Below, in pieces: positions 38,241 to 48,800 of a DNA stretch of 64,000 bases. The notes below the pieces were generated by a model that saw only the letters and a program-made list of their open reading frames with translations, had not been told where the DNA came from and ran no database searches. This DNA comes from Datnioides undecimradiatus (lineage: Eukaryota > Chordata > Actinopteri > Lobotiformes > Datnioididae), in assembly GCA_008933995.1 (NCBI GenBank), contig WARS01000034.1, positions 1,193,501 to 1,257,500 of the forward strand, written 5' to 3'. The translations under genes were made by a program, and so were the position numbers. Every line of letters begins with the position of its first letter. Position 1 is the stretch's first letter.

Positions 38241-40099
38241 TTTTCCGCTTTTAAAACAGATAAAATAACTAAAGTCAGTTTCTTTAAAACATTTCGAGAC
38301 GGGAATTGGGGTTTTTTTCAAGTATTTCCGTTTTAATTAAAAATAACACCGGAAAATATGAAAAGTTTGTCCATTAGAAACCAGCTGTCACACGATACCT
38401 CTACTACAAAAGATCTGCATAAAGCAACAAGTAGCCTACACAACCCTGAAGAGACAAAAAATCTTTGGATAGAGGATATGTTTTTTTTTTTCTTCACTAT
38501 AAAATTACTTATTGAATTTCGTAATACAAAGCAGAGACAAATAAATAAACCAATTCCTCAAAACAAAAACATCAAAACATCGAAGATAATAAATTCAGAC
38601 TATTATTTTCGAAATTATTAGCATTATTTTTTTGGTAACAGCAAAAAAGAGGTTTGCTTCTGAATCTTATTGTAACCTCTTGGTGGTAGAAACTGTTTGA
38701 CATAATCATTTTGCACATGATTACATTATTCTGTCAGTGAAACTAATTTTTTAAATTGAAAGGTTTTTTAAGCAGCCGAATTAGTATTCTCCAAGCAACC
38801 TCTTAACACAACAGTTTAGGGAAATAAACATTTATGGGGCCATTGAACCCCACCTTGAAGTGCTTATCGTTGCTATTGATAGACAATAGACGTGACATTT
38901 AAAAACAAAAAATAAAAAAAGATAATGACAAACATCAAACATACATCAAACGAATAAGTTATGCTATGGATTAACAGAAAGTGCCATTTTTAAGAGTAGA
39001 ACACCATCACTTTCCAAGTTCAATTTCACAGCCTAAAATATAGAAGCAACAAACAATATACATTTATACAAAAAGACGCCAGCCTATGATAAACATAAAT
39101 AAATTAGCCATAAATATTAACACAATTAAATAAATAATTCCATACACTTTTTTAAAAAAATGATTAAGGTCACAATTTTATATGTCATAAGTGGCACTTA
39201 CGCATTGAATCTTTTTTTTTCTTCCTTTACGGAAAACATCATCTAAACTAGATCTAAAGCAGCTATCTCGTTTACATCCGTTCATTTCGATCTGAAAAAT
39301 GCCCCAGTGTTTGTTTTATCAGACCTCAGGTTAACACAGTGAGGGCTTGGTGTTAGGCTTAAATATAGTCATGGCATTGGGTTAAGGATTATACCGAGTA
39401 GAGATGAAATTAAAGTTTATCTAAGAACTAAATTCTTAATGATAACTCCGGATATTTTCTCATCTATACGTCTCTTTTTTGGGGGGTGGGGGTAGACGTG
39501 AATGCCTGCGGGGCTCTCGCAGCCCATCCTCCCCCACTGTATATCGGAAAATAATCATTATTCTCATTATTGCATCTAACAGCTCAAACGACTCGGCGCT
39601 TGTTGCTTTTGTTCAGTGGGCGGTCTGGACTGAAAGTTGAGGCTTTCACTCGGAGCACTTTTTGACAACTTAATACCACAATAACCAACAGTGGACTCAC
39701 GCTGGGAGGGGGGTCAACTTACTCAACTATACAGGTATGGCAAAGTCCCAGCATCCGGGGACGAGATGGGTTCATCCGGGCCTAATAAAGACTGACCTGG
39801 GTTATTTCCTTTTTTTTAGCCAAGTCATGTTGGTTGTAATTAAAACCTCAAAGATTGAATTGAAGTCCCTGAGGTGTAAGCAAGATGGGAGTTCGTCACA
39901 GGTGTTAGACCAATATGTTTCGACTGAGCACATACGGGTAGTTTCTATCAGCCAGTTAGGAGCTTCCCCACTGAATATAAATTTATAAAAACTGCGATCA
40001 AATATGTTTCATTTTTCTAACCTTCAGCAATCGAATCTGTCAGATGAGAGAGCTGTGTGCTGATTTAGAAGGTTGTCAGGAATAAAATTCATGACTTAT

Positions 40100-40105
40100 T
40101 TTATT
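40100..40105 (-). terminator. nhlh2: Candidate nhlh2 polyadenylation signal
   Basis: AATAAA on the minus strand, within AAAATAAAATAAG, is the first such signal after the stop codon. It implies a 3' UTR of about 200-230 nt. Sites further left are possible in the AT-rich DNA. Confidence 0.35.
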
Positions 40106-40304
40106 TTTGTATCATCCGAAAAATGACACGTAAAGTAGTGTTCGTTTGCACATGGTATCGCCTATGGGAAGCTATAAAAATACCAGGTTTTGACATTAGA
40201 AATCCCCGTCGTCACTCGAGCCTAACTGCAAACTTTGCCATACCCATTGACGCCCAGCGAGCTGCTTGAGTCCGATCTACCAACCCAACCATTGGGGGTC
40301 ACTT

Positions 40305-40676
40305 TTAGACATCCAGCACGTGATTGAGATAGGAGATGTAGCATATAGCCAGTCTGAGGATCTCGATCTTGGAGAGTTTCTTGTCCGGGGGCAAGGTGGG
40401 GAGTAATTTCCTCAGCTCGGCGAAGGCCACGTTGAACGCCTCCACCCGGATCCTCTCTCTGGTGGCGTGGGCCGAGCGGTACTTGGCCGTGGCCCTCCGC
40501 CTCCTCCTCTTCTCCTCTCTGCTCAGGGGCTGGTCGGCTTTGCATTTGGCTCTCTCCTCGCCCTCCGCAGGCTCGTCCGAGGTGCAGCCAGCCGACTTGA
40601 GGCCGTTGAGCATCGTCTCCGGGTCGGACTGAGTCCAGGAGAGGTCCGCCTCAGCCTGGTCCGGGCTCAGCATCAT
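40305..40676 (-). CDS. nhlh2: NHLH2/HEN2-type neuronal bHLH transcription factor, complete
   Basis: A complete 123-residue frame in one exon on the minus strand. The N-terminal region (1-50) begins MMLSPDQA and is acidic and low in order, followed by [20 protein letters not shown] (about 51-70) and a C-terminal bHLH (about 71-123). The basic region reads [12 protein letters not shown], with the conserved Glu/Arg E-box contacts. Helix 1 continues [20 protein letters not shown] and helix 2 is [20 protein letters not shown], ending at the stop as in the family. [12 protein letters not shown] and KYRSAH match NHLH2; NHLH1 has REER and KYRTAH. NHLH proteins bind E-boxes as dimers with E-proteins in differentiating neurons, and NHLH2 acts in hypothalamic and GnRH neurons. 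Helix 1 has Val (FNVAFAEL) where mammals have Leu, a conservative change. The N-terminal half is shorter than in mammals (123 versus about 135 residues). Confidence 0.95.
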   Translation of the reverse strand: MMLSPDQAEADLSWTQSDPETMLNGLKSAGCTSDEPAEGEERAKCKADQPLSREEKRRRRRATAKYRSAHATRERIRVEAFNVAFAELRKLLPTLPPDKKLSKIEILRLAICYISYLNHVLDV

Positions 40677-40716
40677 TTTTATTCTCCGGTGTTAACACTC
40701 ACTCCTCCTAAAGAAC
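40677..40716 (-). other. nhlh2: nhlh2 5' UTR segment of coding exon
   Basis: Forty bases between a clear acceptor (tcttcccccattgCAG at 40717-40719 on the plus coordinates) and the first ATG. The frame opens with two successive ATG codons; the first is used here, with A at -3. Confidence 0.75.
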
Positions 40717-41581
40717 CTGCAATGGGGGAAGAACGACTATTAAAACACTGATTTAAAAGATTCTCTGTATAGAAAAATATGCTCTCAATGTAAAGCCCAC
40801 CTGCGTGACATTAACTTCTATTATTTAAAAACGTCCATATACAGATGACTACATTTTATTGACCCTCCAGTGTATCTTTTCTTACTACACCTGATCGAAA
40901 CTCACACAGAATATTAAAAAATAATGACAAACGTAAATTAAATGTAATTGTTTTTAGCGTTTTCTGCCATCCTGAGGCCCCACTTTGACAAATCCCATAG
41001 CGGGGTGCTTGTTTGGGTGCCAGCCCCCCTCCAGTAAATCCAAATGCAGTCTACGTATGTTGCATAATAACATTAAACGCCATAAATAATGAATGGCTCC
41101 CAAAACTCGTGTAATGGTTAATTTATTAAAGCCTAAGGCCTTAAAAGAGAACAACTCAGAAAAAATAATCAAATTCTTTAAAGAGTTCTATATTTTTTAA
41201 TCAAATTATTATTTTTTTTAAATTTGTAAGTCCTCTAAAAAGATAAAGCAAGTTTTGATCATTTATGAAGGAGAAAGTCCCTTTTTTGTGAATTAACATA
41301 ATCAGAATTGGCCATCTGTCACAGTGTGATGAACACATCTGCTTGGCTGAGGCCAGAGTGACTTGACAGCATGGAGGCATAGGACGGCAAAAAATACTGT
41401 TGACATCTGCTGGACATGAAACCAGTGCAGCTATTGTGTTTTTATCAAACGAGGAAGGTAAAAATATCACTATTTATCAGTGGCAAATATTAATACTACA
41501 ACAGATCATATCGGCGCAAATATTTAAAAACTAACAGATATAATATTTTTATTAATGTGTGTTGATTTTTTTAAGACTCAC
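40717..41581 (-). other. nhlh2: nhlh2 intron (5' UTR intron)
   Basis: An 865-bp GT-AG intron: donor CAAG|GTGAGT at 41581 and acceptor CAG at 40719. It is AT-rich with no reading frame of interest. A leader intron before a single coding exon is the usual NHLH gene structure. Confidence 0.7.
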
Positions 41582-41850
41582 CTTGACAAAGAGTTGAGAG
41601 GCGAACAAAATCTCTGGAAACGAACTTAAAAACGCTCTTCAGCGGAGCTTCAACTCCAAATTAACTCATATTCCACCGGACAAACAACCATCAGGTGTCA
41701 CACAGATGAACCTTCACGTCTCACGGAAACGAAAAAATTAAATAAATTAAAATAAAAAAGAAAGTAGTTTGACTTTTTTCAGCTGCGAACTTGCAACATG
41801 GGAATCACACGGGGTCAAACGTCAGGGCGAGGAAATGTCTCTGCACATCA
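41582..41850 (-). other. nhlh2: nhlh2 non-coding exon 1 (3' end fixed, 5' end estimated)
   Basis: The exon ends at a consensus donor (TTTGTCAAG|GTGAGT). Its upstream limit is not visible because no TATA box was seen; 41850 is an estimate. It includes CAGGTG (41693-41698) and CAGCTG (41779-41784) E-boxes, which would fit bHLH cross- or autoregulation if real. Confidence 0.45.
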
Positions 41851-42250
41851 AAGCAGCCCGAAGTCTTCAAGATGATCAGCCGATTAGACAAAAATGATAA
41901 CAGTGATAATAATGATGTGAGCCGGGATCAGTCAGCCTCCCCTCGTGTGATCCGAGCAGTGGAGAGACAATAGACGAGATGGGCAGATAGTGGAGAAAGT
42001 GCAGCCAAGGCTACTCGTCCATCCGCCTCTGGAAGATGGGGATAAAGGGGCGAGATAAGAGAGCGTCTCCCGTGTCAGGAATCAGCGGATCGGAGGGCAG
42101 TTGACAGATAATCCGCCTCTCTCCTGTTTACCTCCAGCCTTTCTTCCACCGAGTGTCATATGCGAGATAAGATCCAAACGATCCCGACTAATAAAGGCTC
42201 ACTTCAGGGACGGAGGGGATGGAATATATTTGAGGAATGGTATTGTCTAA
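41850..42250 (-). promoter_or_regulatory. nhlh2: nhlh2 proximal promoter region
   Basis: Repeat-free sequence immediately upstream of exon 1. It has two near-identical GCGAGATAAG words (GATA-type, about 42050-42059 and 42162-42171), a repeated ATCCGCCTCT word (about 42020 and 42110), a TAATCC OTX/PITX-type site next to the latter, and moderate GC. It is followed on the right by low-complexity pyrimidine/(CA)n sequence that probably ends the promoter. Confidence 0.45.
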
Positions 42251-42297
42251 CACCGCCCCCTACCTCCCTCCATCCCTCCCTCCCTCCCCCCCTTCTC

Positions 42298-42298
42298 C

Positions 42299-42335
<37 letters not shown>

Positions 42336-42336
42336 T
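42298..42336 (+). repeat. Compound (CT)n(CA)n microsatellite
   Basis: About nine CT units running directly into about ten CA units, within a wider pyrimidine-rich zone (42250-42420). Confidence 0.95.
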
Positions 42337-42834
42337 AACAAACACACACCTCCTCCCTCCCTCTCTCACTCCCTCTCTTCACGCCCCTCAGCCCTCAAGC
42401 GCTCTCCCTCCCGTGGGAGTAGTGGGCAAAAGGAAAGCAGAGATGTGTGTGCATGATAAAGGACGAGGGAAAAATAATAAATAAAATACATGTGTCCGTG
42501 TTGTGAGTTTGTGCACGTGCGCACGTTTTCGGTGAATAGTAATGATTAAAACTGTGTGTTTTTAAAGTGCAGGTACAGGGGGGAAGAGAGGCAAGACTTC
42601 AACTGACATTTACTTGGATGTCAGAAGTTCATTATGAAATGTTAAGATTACATAAAATGCAATCATTTAGACAGAATTATCGTTATTTTTAACATATTTG
42701 TTTTCTTGTGACATTTAATATGTTTCTTTAGTATTACTCCCGGACACAGTTCCAAAATACCTGGGGCCATCCTGGTAGATCTTGATCATCCTCTGTATAC
42801 AATTTGCAGAGTCTTCATCAAGTAAAAAGACTAC

Positions 42835-43310
42835 TAAGAGTTTACAGTGTAAAATACTGCATTCAAAATCTATGTTAAAAGTAAAGAAGTATTATTAGCA
42901 ACATCTACTTGAAGTATCAGAAGTTAAATGCAGATATGACATTACAAGATCATTAATAATGATGCAGCTATGTGTTTACTTTATAAATCTTAGTTTAGTC
43001 CTGTGGTTTCCAGCTGAGGGTCGGGCCCCAATGAAACAGGGAGAGGTGATTAATGAAAAGAAAGAAGAGGAAAAAAGTTCTTATCAGTCACAGCTACATG
43101 TGAAATTGTATATAACTTGATTTTGTCTTAAACTTTAAGTTACTGAAATGGCACCATGTGAGAAACTGTCAAGTAACTGTAAAGTAACTTGTCATTGTAA
43201 GTGTCAAATAAATGTAGTTTAAGTACAATTGCCTTTGAAATGCTTTGAAGTATAAAAAATGAAATTAAAGTCCCTCAACATTGTACTTAGGTAAACCTTA
43301 ATAACCTTTC
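42835..43310. repeat. Decayed interspersed repeat (family D) plus family C fragment
   Basis: Ordered words 'aaaatactgcattcaaaatct', 'aagtattattagcaacatctactt', 'cattaataatgatgcagct', 'gtcaaataaatgtag' and 'ttgtacttaggtaa' match a repeat I recall as common in teleost genomes. A family C piece with 'gtggtttccagctgagggtcgg' is embedded at 43009-43090. Confidence 0.5.
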
Positions 43311-43889
43311 AGTACTGCTAATTTGTGAAGAACACCATCACTTTTCATGGATCCAGGTGGCTGTAACAACACCTATGGGTGGGATAAACATGTTCTGTTG
43401 CCCTCTGCTGCACCTGTCACACACACACAGTGTTTTTTTCCAGGCTCTTGGAAAAGCAAATAGATCCAGATCAAAACCAAAATAATTGTAATAGTCTAAG
43501 AATAAAGATTCACGTGTTGGTGCTGATTCCTGTGTAACCAGAGAAAGAACCAGCTTGGGCTTCAAATGTGCTTTCCTCAAAGCAACTGAAAGAAATGTTA
43601 CTATTTGCCTCCAAGCTGCCTTGCTTCCTGCAGGTTTATCTCATACTTAATTCACATAATCACCATCATATTTTGCTTTTATTCAGGTCCTTCTTTGTTT
43701 TGTTGCACCTGTCACACAAAGATGAAGGTTTTCTGTCTCTGGGATCAAACTGACTGTTTTTAATGGTGTAATAACACAGATTTATGTGTTGGTACTGTTG
43801 TCTATATCTATATATGACACAAGTCTGCAGGACCTGAGCAATGCTTTTTAAAGGAAAATTGATGGATGGTCTGAAGCATCTCGTCTCTT

Positions 43890-44088
43890 CTTGCCCTCCT
43901 CCTCCCCCCATCATGCATCCCTGTGCCCGGTGGCACCACCAGCGTTGGGTCAGGAGGGCATGGTTCCAGAGGAGGGGCAGTGGCCAGTGAATGTGGGGAC
44001 TAGCTGCGCCTAACGAGGTGATTAAAACGATAAGGGGAAGCACGGATGACTTGCCGTGGCCCGCAGCCACCACCATGCTTATTGCCAT

Positions 44089-44090
<2 letters not shown>
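43890..44090. promoter_or_regulatory. Candidate conserved non-coding element upstream of nhlh2
   Basis: Repeat-free, GC-balanced block ('ctgcgcctaacgaggtgattaaaacgataagg', 'gatgacttgccgtggcccgcagcc') with a GATTAAAACGATAAG homeodomain/GATA cluster. It ends abruptly at a (CA)n tract. Confidence 0.35.

Positions 44091-44126
<36 letters not shown>
44091..44126 (+). repeat. (CA)n microsatellite
   Basis: Eighteen CA units. Confidence 0.97.
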
Positions 44127-44128
<2 letters not shown>

Positions 44129-44429
44129 GAGCAAGAGAGAGAAGTACTACAACAGTGCCAGAAGGACCATATCAGTGAAAACTCAGCATGTGTGTGTGCA
44201 AGAGAAAGACAGAGAGAGAGAGAATGTGCACATGTGTGTGTGAGATGACGGACAGCTCGCCTTGGGCCCCGGCCGGGTCCATGCAGTGTGTGTGACACAG
44301 AGAGACTCACAGCGGGGTGTATCGGAGACATGTCAGGACCAGGAGACAGAGGCCTCCTGACAGCTGGAGCCCACGGACACGGACATGGACACACACGCAC
44401 ACACTCAAACCACCCTAATTGCTCCACAG

Positions 44430-44575
44430 ACGGAGAAGTGGAGATGCTTGGTGGTCTGTGTCGCCCGGACCCCTCCTCAGTCCGTAAGGCCCTTGGCCAA
44501 AGACATGAAGGACCCCTCCAAGGCTGTTTTGTTTGTGCCTGCTGCAATTACATCCCACAGCTGATGTACTGACTG
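44430..44575. promoter_or_regulatory. Candidate conserved non-coding element upstream of nhlh2
   Basis: Repeat-free block with 'ggcccttggccaaagacatgaagg', 'ctgctgcaattaca' and a CAGCTG E-box. No coding signature. Texture-based call. Confidence 0.3.
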
Positions 44576-45040
44576 TGGAGACAGGGAGGCAAACTGCAGG
44601 GTGGTGTAGTCACCAGAGAATGGTCATTTCACTCGAAACAGTGACGTTTGCTTTAGTCATGACGATGCTGGTAAAAGACTTCACTGGATTGTCTCAGACG
44701 TGTTGTTCATGTGCACTTAATCTCACACGCAGTCATACAGCTGTTAAAGAAAATGACTCTGTTGTGATACAAGGGCAGCGATCAGACTGTATGAACATTA
44801 AAAACATGGCCAGGGATATGAAGGTCAGCATGCAGTTGTGGCTGTAAGTTCTGCTCACAAAACTGGTTGTGCTTTAACCAGACACTGGAGAATAATTCAA
44901 CCCCAAAAGAAACCGTAAGTCAACACAACAAGGCATCATCTTAGTTCAAGCTGCTCCAATCCATTGTTATATTAACCATGGATCAAATGACATGTATGTG
45001 ACAGATGATGCTTGTAGTGATGGATTCACTGAGAAGCTTA

Positions 45041-45080
45041 AACTCAGAGTTTAAGCATCAACTCAGGGAGTTTAAGCATC
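45041..45080 (+). repeat. Short tandem duplication (19-21-bp unit)
   Basis: 'aactcagagtttaagcatc' is followed at once by 'aactcagggagtttaagcatc'. Confidence 0.85.
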
Positions 45081-46479
45081 TTTCTGAGTTGGCTCACTGT
45101 CAGCTCACTGTTTTGGTTAAAAGACACACAACTTTACTAGCATCGTTTCCAGCAGCAGGCAGCATTTTTCAGCAAAATAAGCTTTGTTCATAATCTGACC
45201 CACGATGCTCTACCTGCTCAGCACCAAACAGACAGACATAGTTAGCTGATGGCTGGCAAACATTTAGTAACATTTAACACTTTGAACCTGCTTGCTGTAT
45301 CAATAAAGTTCTGCATGCCCCTTGAATTAAAAAGCAATGAGCACTTTTAGGCATCCTGGAAAATAAGGTCACACACAGCTCTGTATGCATTCATGCAATA
45401 AAGTATACAAGATAATGTTGGCAAAAACCCTGCATATTCAACAAAACATTGTTCTCTTTCACATTCAATTTGGAGCAACTACCTAAGTGTTCATCACCAA
45501 GATGGAAATTTGTCTGTGAATGGTCCACAAATGCAGGATACTCGTTCAGTGTGACTGATTCAACAATCTATTGACAACTGATCCTTTCCACACAACTCAA
45601 TATGCCCAGAAGGACTATTTTTACTGCATTAATGGAATATTTCAACCCTCAAGGTTATTTGAAAACCAAACTCAGCCACGCTTGTTTCATTTTTTGTTCA
45701 TTTCTTGCAAGCTATTGAAATGAACAGCTCTGTTTTACACCTCAAAAAAGGAAAAGGCCTCATTTATACATTTCAGGGTGAAATATTCCTTTACAAAGAC
45801 AACTTCAGGAACACGAGTTTAGTCTGGGTTGAAATGCCCTCTTACTGCGCTTCTCATAATCAGTGAGAACTGGCAGACACACAGGAAGCAGTACACTGAT
45901 TTATGGTTATGATTATTCTTTGCAGAGCTTATATCACCGATGCAGCTGAGGCCTAATACTGCAGAGTTTATGTGGAAATAAGATGCAAATTTGAACCTTG
46001 TTTTTTGGAGAGGATCCCATTGTATTCCAGTAAAGGCAAAAAGAATTGTAGGTACTTCAGAGACCATAAAAACACACATTTCTTTGTGTAGGTGGACGTC
46101 ATTTTAAAGAAGCTGTCACTCTGATGAGACGTCTGTGATGGAGTTACTTCTCTAATCAGTCAGAGCTCAGTAGACCCCACAGCTGTCTGAGCCGCTTGTT
46201 ACAACAACAACGAAAAAAAGAAAACACCTTGAACTTGTGTGACATACTCCCACCTGTCACCTATCACACACACTGCACACACACACAGACACACACAGTT
46301 TTGAACATTCAGGGAGCAGTGGGATGGAGCTGTGAAATGGGGAGGATTAGTCACTTTGTCAGGAGATGTATGAGGCTTCTCTCAGGTGGATGCTGAGCCA
46401 CAGGGGGCATCTCAGAGAGGGAGAGGGGTGAGTGCGAAGAAATTAGAGGCCAGCAAGAGAAGACAGAGAGGAGCGGACG

Positions 46480-46526
46480 CAGAGGAGACAAATGAAAGTG
46501 TGCAGAAATGAAGACGAAGTGGGAGA
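46480..46526 (+). repeat. Dispersed near-duplicate element, copy 2
   Basis: 'agaggagacaaatgaaagtgtgcag' then 'aaatgaagacgaagtgggag' parallels 33302-33349 with 19 consecutive identical bases. It lies on the opposite side of nhlh2 in the same orientation. Confidence 0.6.
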
Positions 46527-47504
46527 AAATGGCGTTTGTAAGACAAAAAGGAGACGGTAGAAGTTGTTGCCACTGAGCATTTAGTCCCAGAAACTCTGGG
46601 ATGAAACTTGACTCTTTTTGCATCGCTTACATCACCAGGACACACACTCACGCACAGGGGAACACTCTGCGCAGTGTGTGAATGCCAACTTGTCCATGTG
46701 TTGTGTTCTGTCCTTTCTTCCAGGGTAGTGAAATAGGCAGTGGCCTGGACCCTGGCCTTGTGTGTGTGTGTGTTAATGTGAGTGTATGTGTGTGGTAAAG
46801 GAGGGAGGGGGGTGTCAGTTCAGGCCTGAACAGGAGGTGTGGGATCCAGAAAGCTGGGGGTCCCATGTGAGAATGTGGCCATCGTCAGCGCTGCCGTGGC
46901 AGGCCTCGGCACCATCTGTGCTCCCAGCAGGGCGCCCAGCGCGTTCTCCACCACCCAGACACATATGGACACACAAAGGTGCTCACTTTCTCTCTCTCTC
47001 TCTCTCATGGAAGTGCAGTCACACTCACACACACACAGGGAGCAGGATGAAAACACTTGGGACGGAGCAGTGAGAGATGGAAGGAAGGATGATGAGTTTG
47101 TTGATTGTGCAGTGAACAGGATGATGGCGTCTTGTTGATGATGCTGACATAAGTGTGATGACTTCAGAGAGCAAGTGGAAGCACTATTAGTCAGCAAACG
47201 ACCCAGCTGTGCACTGCAATTCACACACCACACAACCACATCTTTCATTCTCTCATTACACTGTAGAAATGTCAACTTGTATTCTCTGTAAAGGATCAAG
47301 TTTTTTGCACTTTAGCATTTAAAGTTGGAGTTTAAAAAACCAGTTTGTTGAAAACCGATTTGTTAAAACTCTTACTTTAAACGCTATGGTGCAACACCAA
47401 AGGTCATTTTTCATAATTTACAATCTTTAGCTATGATTCGTTACAAAGTGATAAAGTCATGTTCCCTTTGTGTTTTTCTAGGTGTGGAAGCGTTTCAGAA
47501 CTTA

Positions 47505-47585
47505 AAAAGAAGTGTGACTCTCATGTTTGTGTGCTAAATATGAAGCTACTACCGGTCTCCAGCTAACTTAGCTTAACAGTCAACA
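47505..47585. repeat. Family A repeat fragment
   Basis: 'gactctcatgtttgtgtgctaaatatgaagctac' followed by 'agctaacttagctta' matches the left arm of the element at 22475-22982. Confidence 0.5.
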
Positions 47586-48349
47586 TGGCCCTTTTGAAAA
47601 GGCAATTTCATGAATGCTCTGACCCAGGAGATGGCTGTATGCCACACAGAAAGATAGTTGCACACTGGTGCAATAGTGAATTTATTTTAACCAGTATCAA
47701 TTTGCTGTCAGTGTATTTTTTGCATTAAGGTTTAAGCTGTATAAAAACATTAATTTCAGCACAAACCATAATATACAAGACCTGTGCATTCAGTTAATGT
47801 CTCAGCAGCTACCTATTTGCATCATGATAGTTTCTGTTTCTTTGTGGTCTTTTAATGCTCTTTTAATGAGGCAGTAACTGTGCCTCACTGCTGAGCTGAT
47901 GTGTGAGTGAGCAGTGAGGAGCTTCACAGTTGCTGATGTTTGTGTATCAGTTCAGTCTGAAGACTTGGTCTTATAGTTCAGTGTTATGTTCAGAGTTTCC
48001 TTCTGTCATCACCTGCTCATCTGAACTTCTTGTTCAGAGCCACAGAATCATAAATCCAGTCTCTACCTCCATCTTTTTTTCTCCATCCCACCCCGTTCAG
48101 CACAGACCTACATTTTGCATCCCCACAGCCTCCCAGACACCTTCCTCCTGCCCGCTGACCCTCCTGTCTTGGCCCCCAGTCCTGCTCTGAAGCTGCACCT
48201 GCCTCATTTACCAAGTTGGTGAGCTCTCCTCAGCCGCCCCACACCTCCATCTTCTTTATACCTAACACTCTGGCCTGCTGGCCCTCTATCTCTCTCTCTC
48301 TCCCTCTGGCCCCCCAGCCTCCCCCAAGTGGCCCCTATCCCTCCATCCA

Positions 48350-48800
48350 GGGCCTCCAGCTGGCTGATGAGTTCATTAGGCCCAGAGCTCTGCCAAGGAG
48401 CATGGCGCTGTTTGGGCCAAACCAGGAGGGCATCAGGGGGCCCCTGGTGGTCATTGGGCACAGACCATGGTCATTGGAGGCGGGACAGAAAAGTCCCAGA
48501 ATGTCCCACATGTCGATATCCAGGCTCTGTGTCCGTTCTTGGAGCCGGAGAGTGTTATTTTGTACATTAGCAATCTGGTTTGGTGCTTGTTTCTCCCTGA
48601 AACTTCAGTGGGAAGAGTGTGAGGCATTGTGGTTTTGAAGGGGTCCACATAAACAATAAGGGAAACAGATTTCTAATAATCCCCACAGGTCGCAGTGACA
48701 TCTGGCCCCACACTTGAGCGTTGGCTCAATTAATTCGGAAAACACAAAACAAAAAGCTCCGGGGGCAAAGATCTGGGGGGACTTAACAGGCCGCTTTGTA
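48350..48800. promoter_or_regulatory. Strong candidate conserved non-coding element, about 450 bp
   Basis: A long repeat-free stretch ('gatgagttcattaggcc', 'gcgctgtttgggccaaacc', 'ggtggtcattgggcacag', 'ctaataatccccacagg', 'ttggctcaattaattcgg') with homeodomain sites, a TAATCC site and paired 'ggtcattg' words at about 48449 and 48468. It has open frames on both strands but no domain or splice context. Confidence 0.4.

Larger units (their letters stand above)
30231..40080. other. Intergenic region between vangl1 5' end and nhlh2 3' end
   Basis: About 9.8 kb with no supported gene. It contains repeat fragments (31455-31545, 36545-36870), a (CACT)n and a (GATA)n tandem array, a (GT)n tract, GC-rich enhancer-like blocks (33000-33350, 34600-34860, 35340-35440, 37660-37830, 38090-38240), and an AT-rich zone at 38340-39480. 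The 210-codon minus-strand frame at 34715-35347 is judged a compositional artefact. Confidence 0.6.
42251..48350. other. Upstream flank of nhlh2, first part
   Basis: No gene is supported. The stretch holds microsatellites (42298-42336, 44091-44126), a decayed repeat (42835-43310), two enhancer-like blocks (43890-44090, 44430-44575), the second copy of the 33.3-kb element (46480-46526), a repeat fragment (47505-47585) and a GC-rich block (46840-46975) without splice signals. The 293-codon minus-strand frame at 43666-44547 is rejected as coding. Confidence 0.55.

Noticed and set aside
40305..40676. Assignment of the bHLH gene to nhlh1
   Set aside because: MMLSPDQA at the start plus LSREEK and KYRSAH are NHLH2-type; NHLH1 has LSREER and KYRTAH.
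43666..44547. 293-codon minus-strand frame, the longest in the window
   Set aside because: It runs through a (CA)n tract read as a Cys-Val repeat, GT-rich sequence and enhancer-like DNA. It has no domain, splice sites or promoter and is a low-stop compositional artefact.
46839..47299. Overlapping frames with an AVAGLGTIC-like or ALGALLGAQMV-like hydrophobic segment (membrane exon?)
   Set aside because: No acceptor or donor flanks the segment; it abuts (CT)n and (CA)n tracts. Likely a GC-rich non-coding block.
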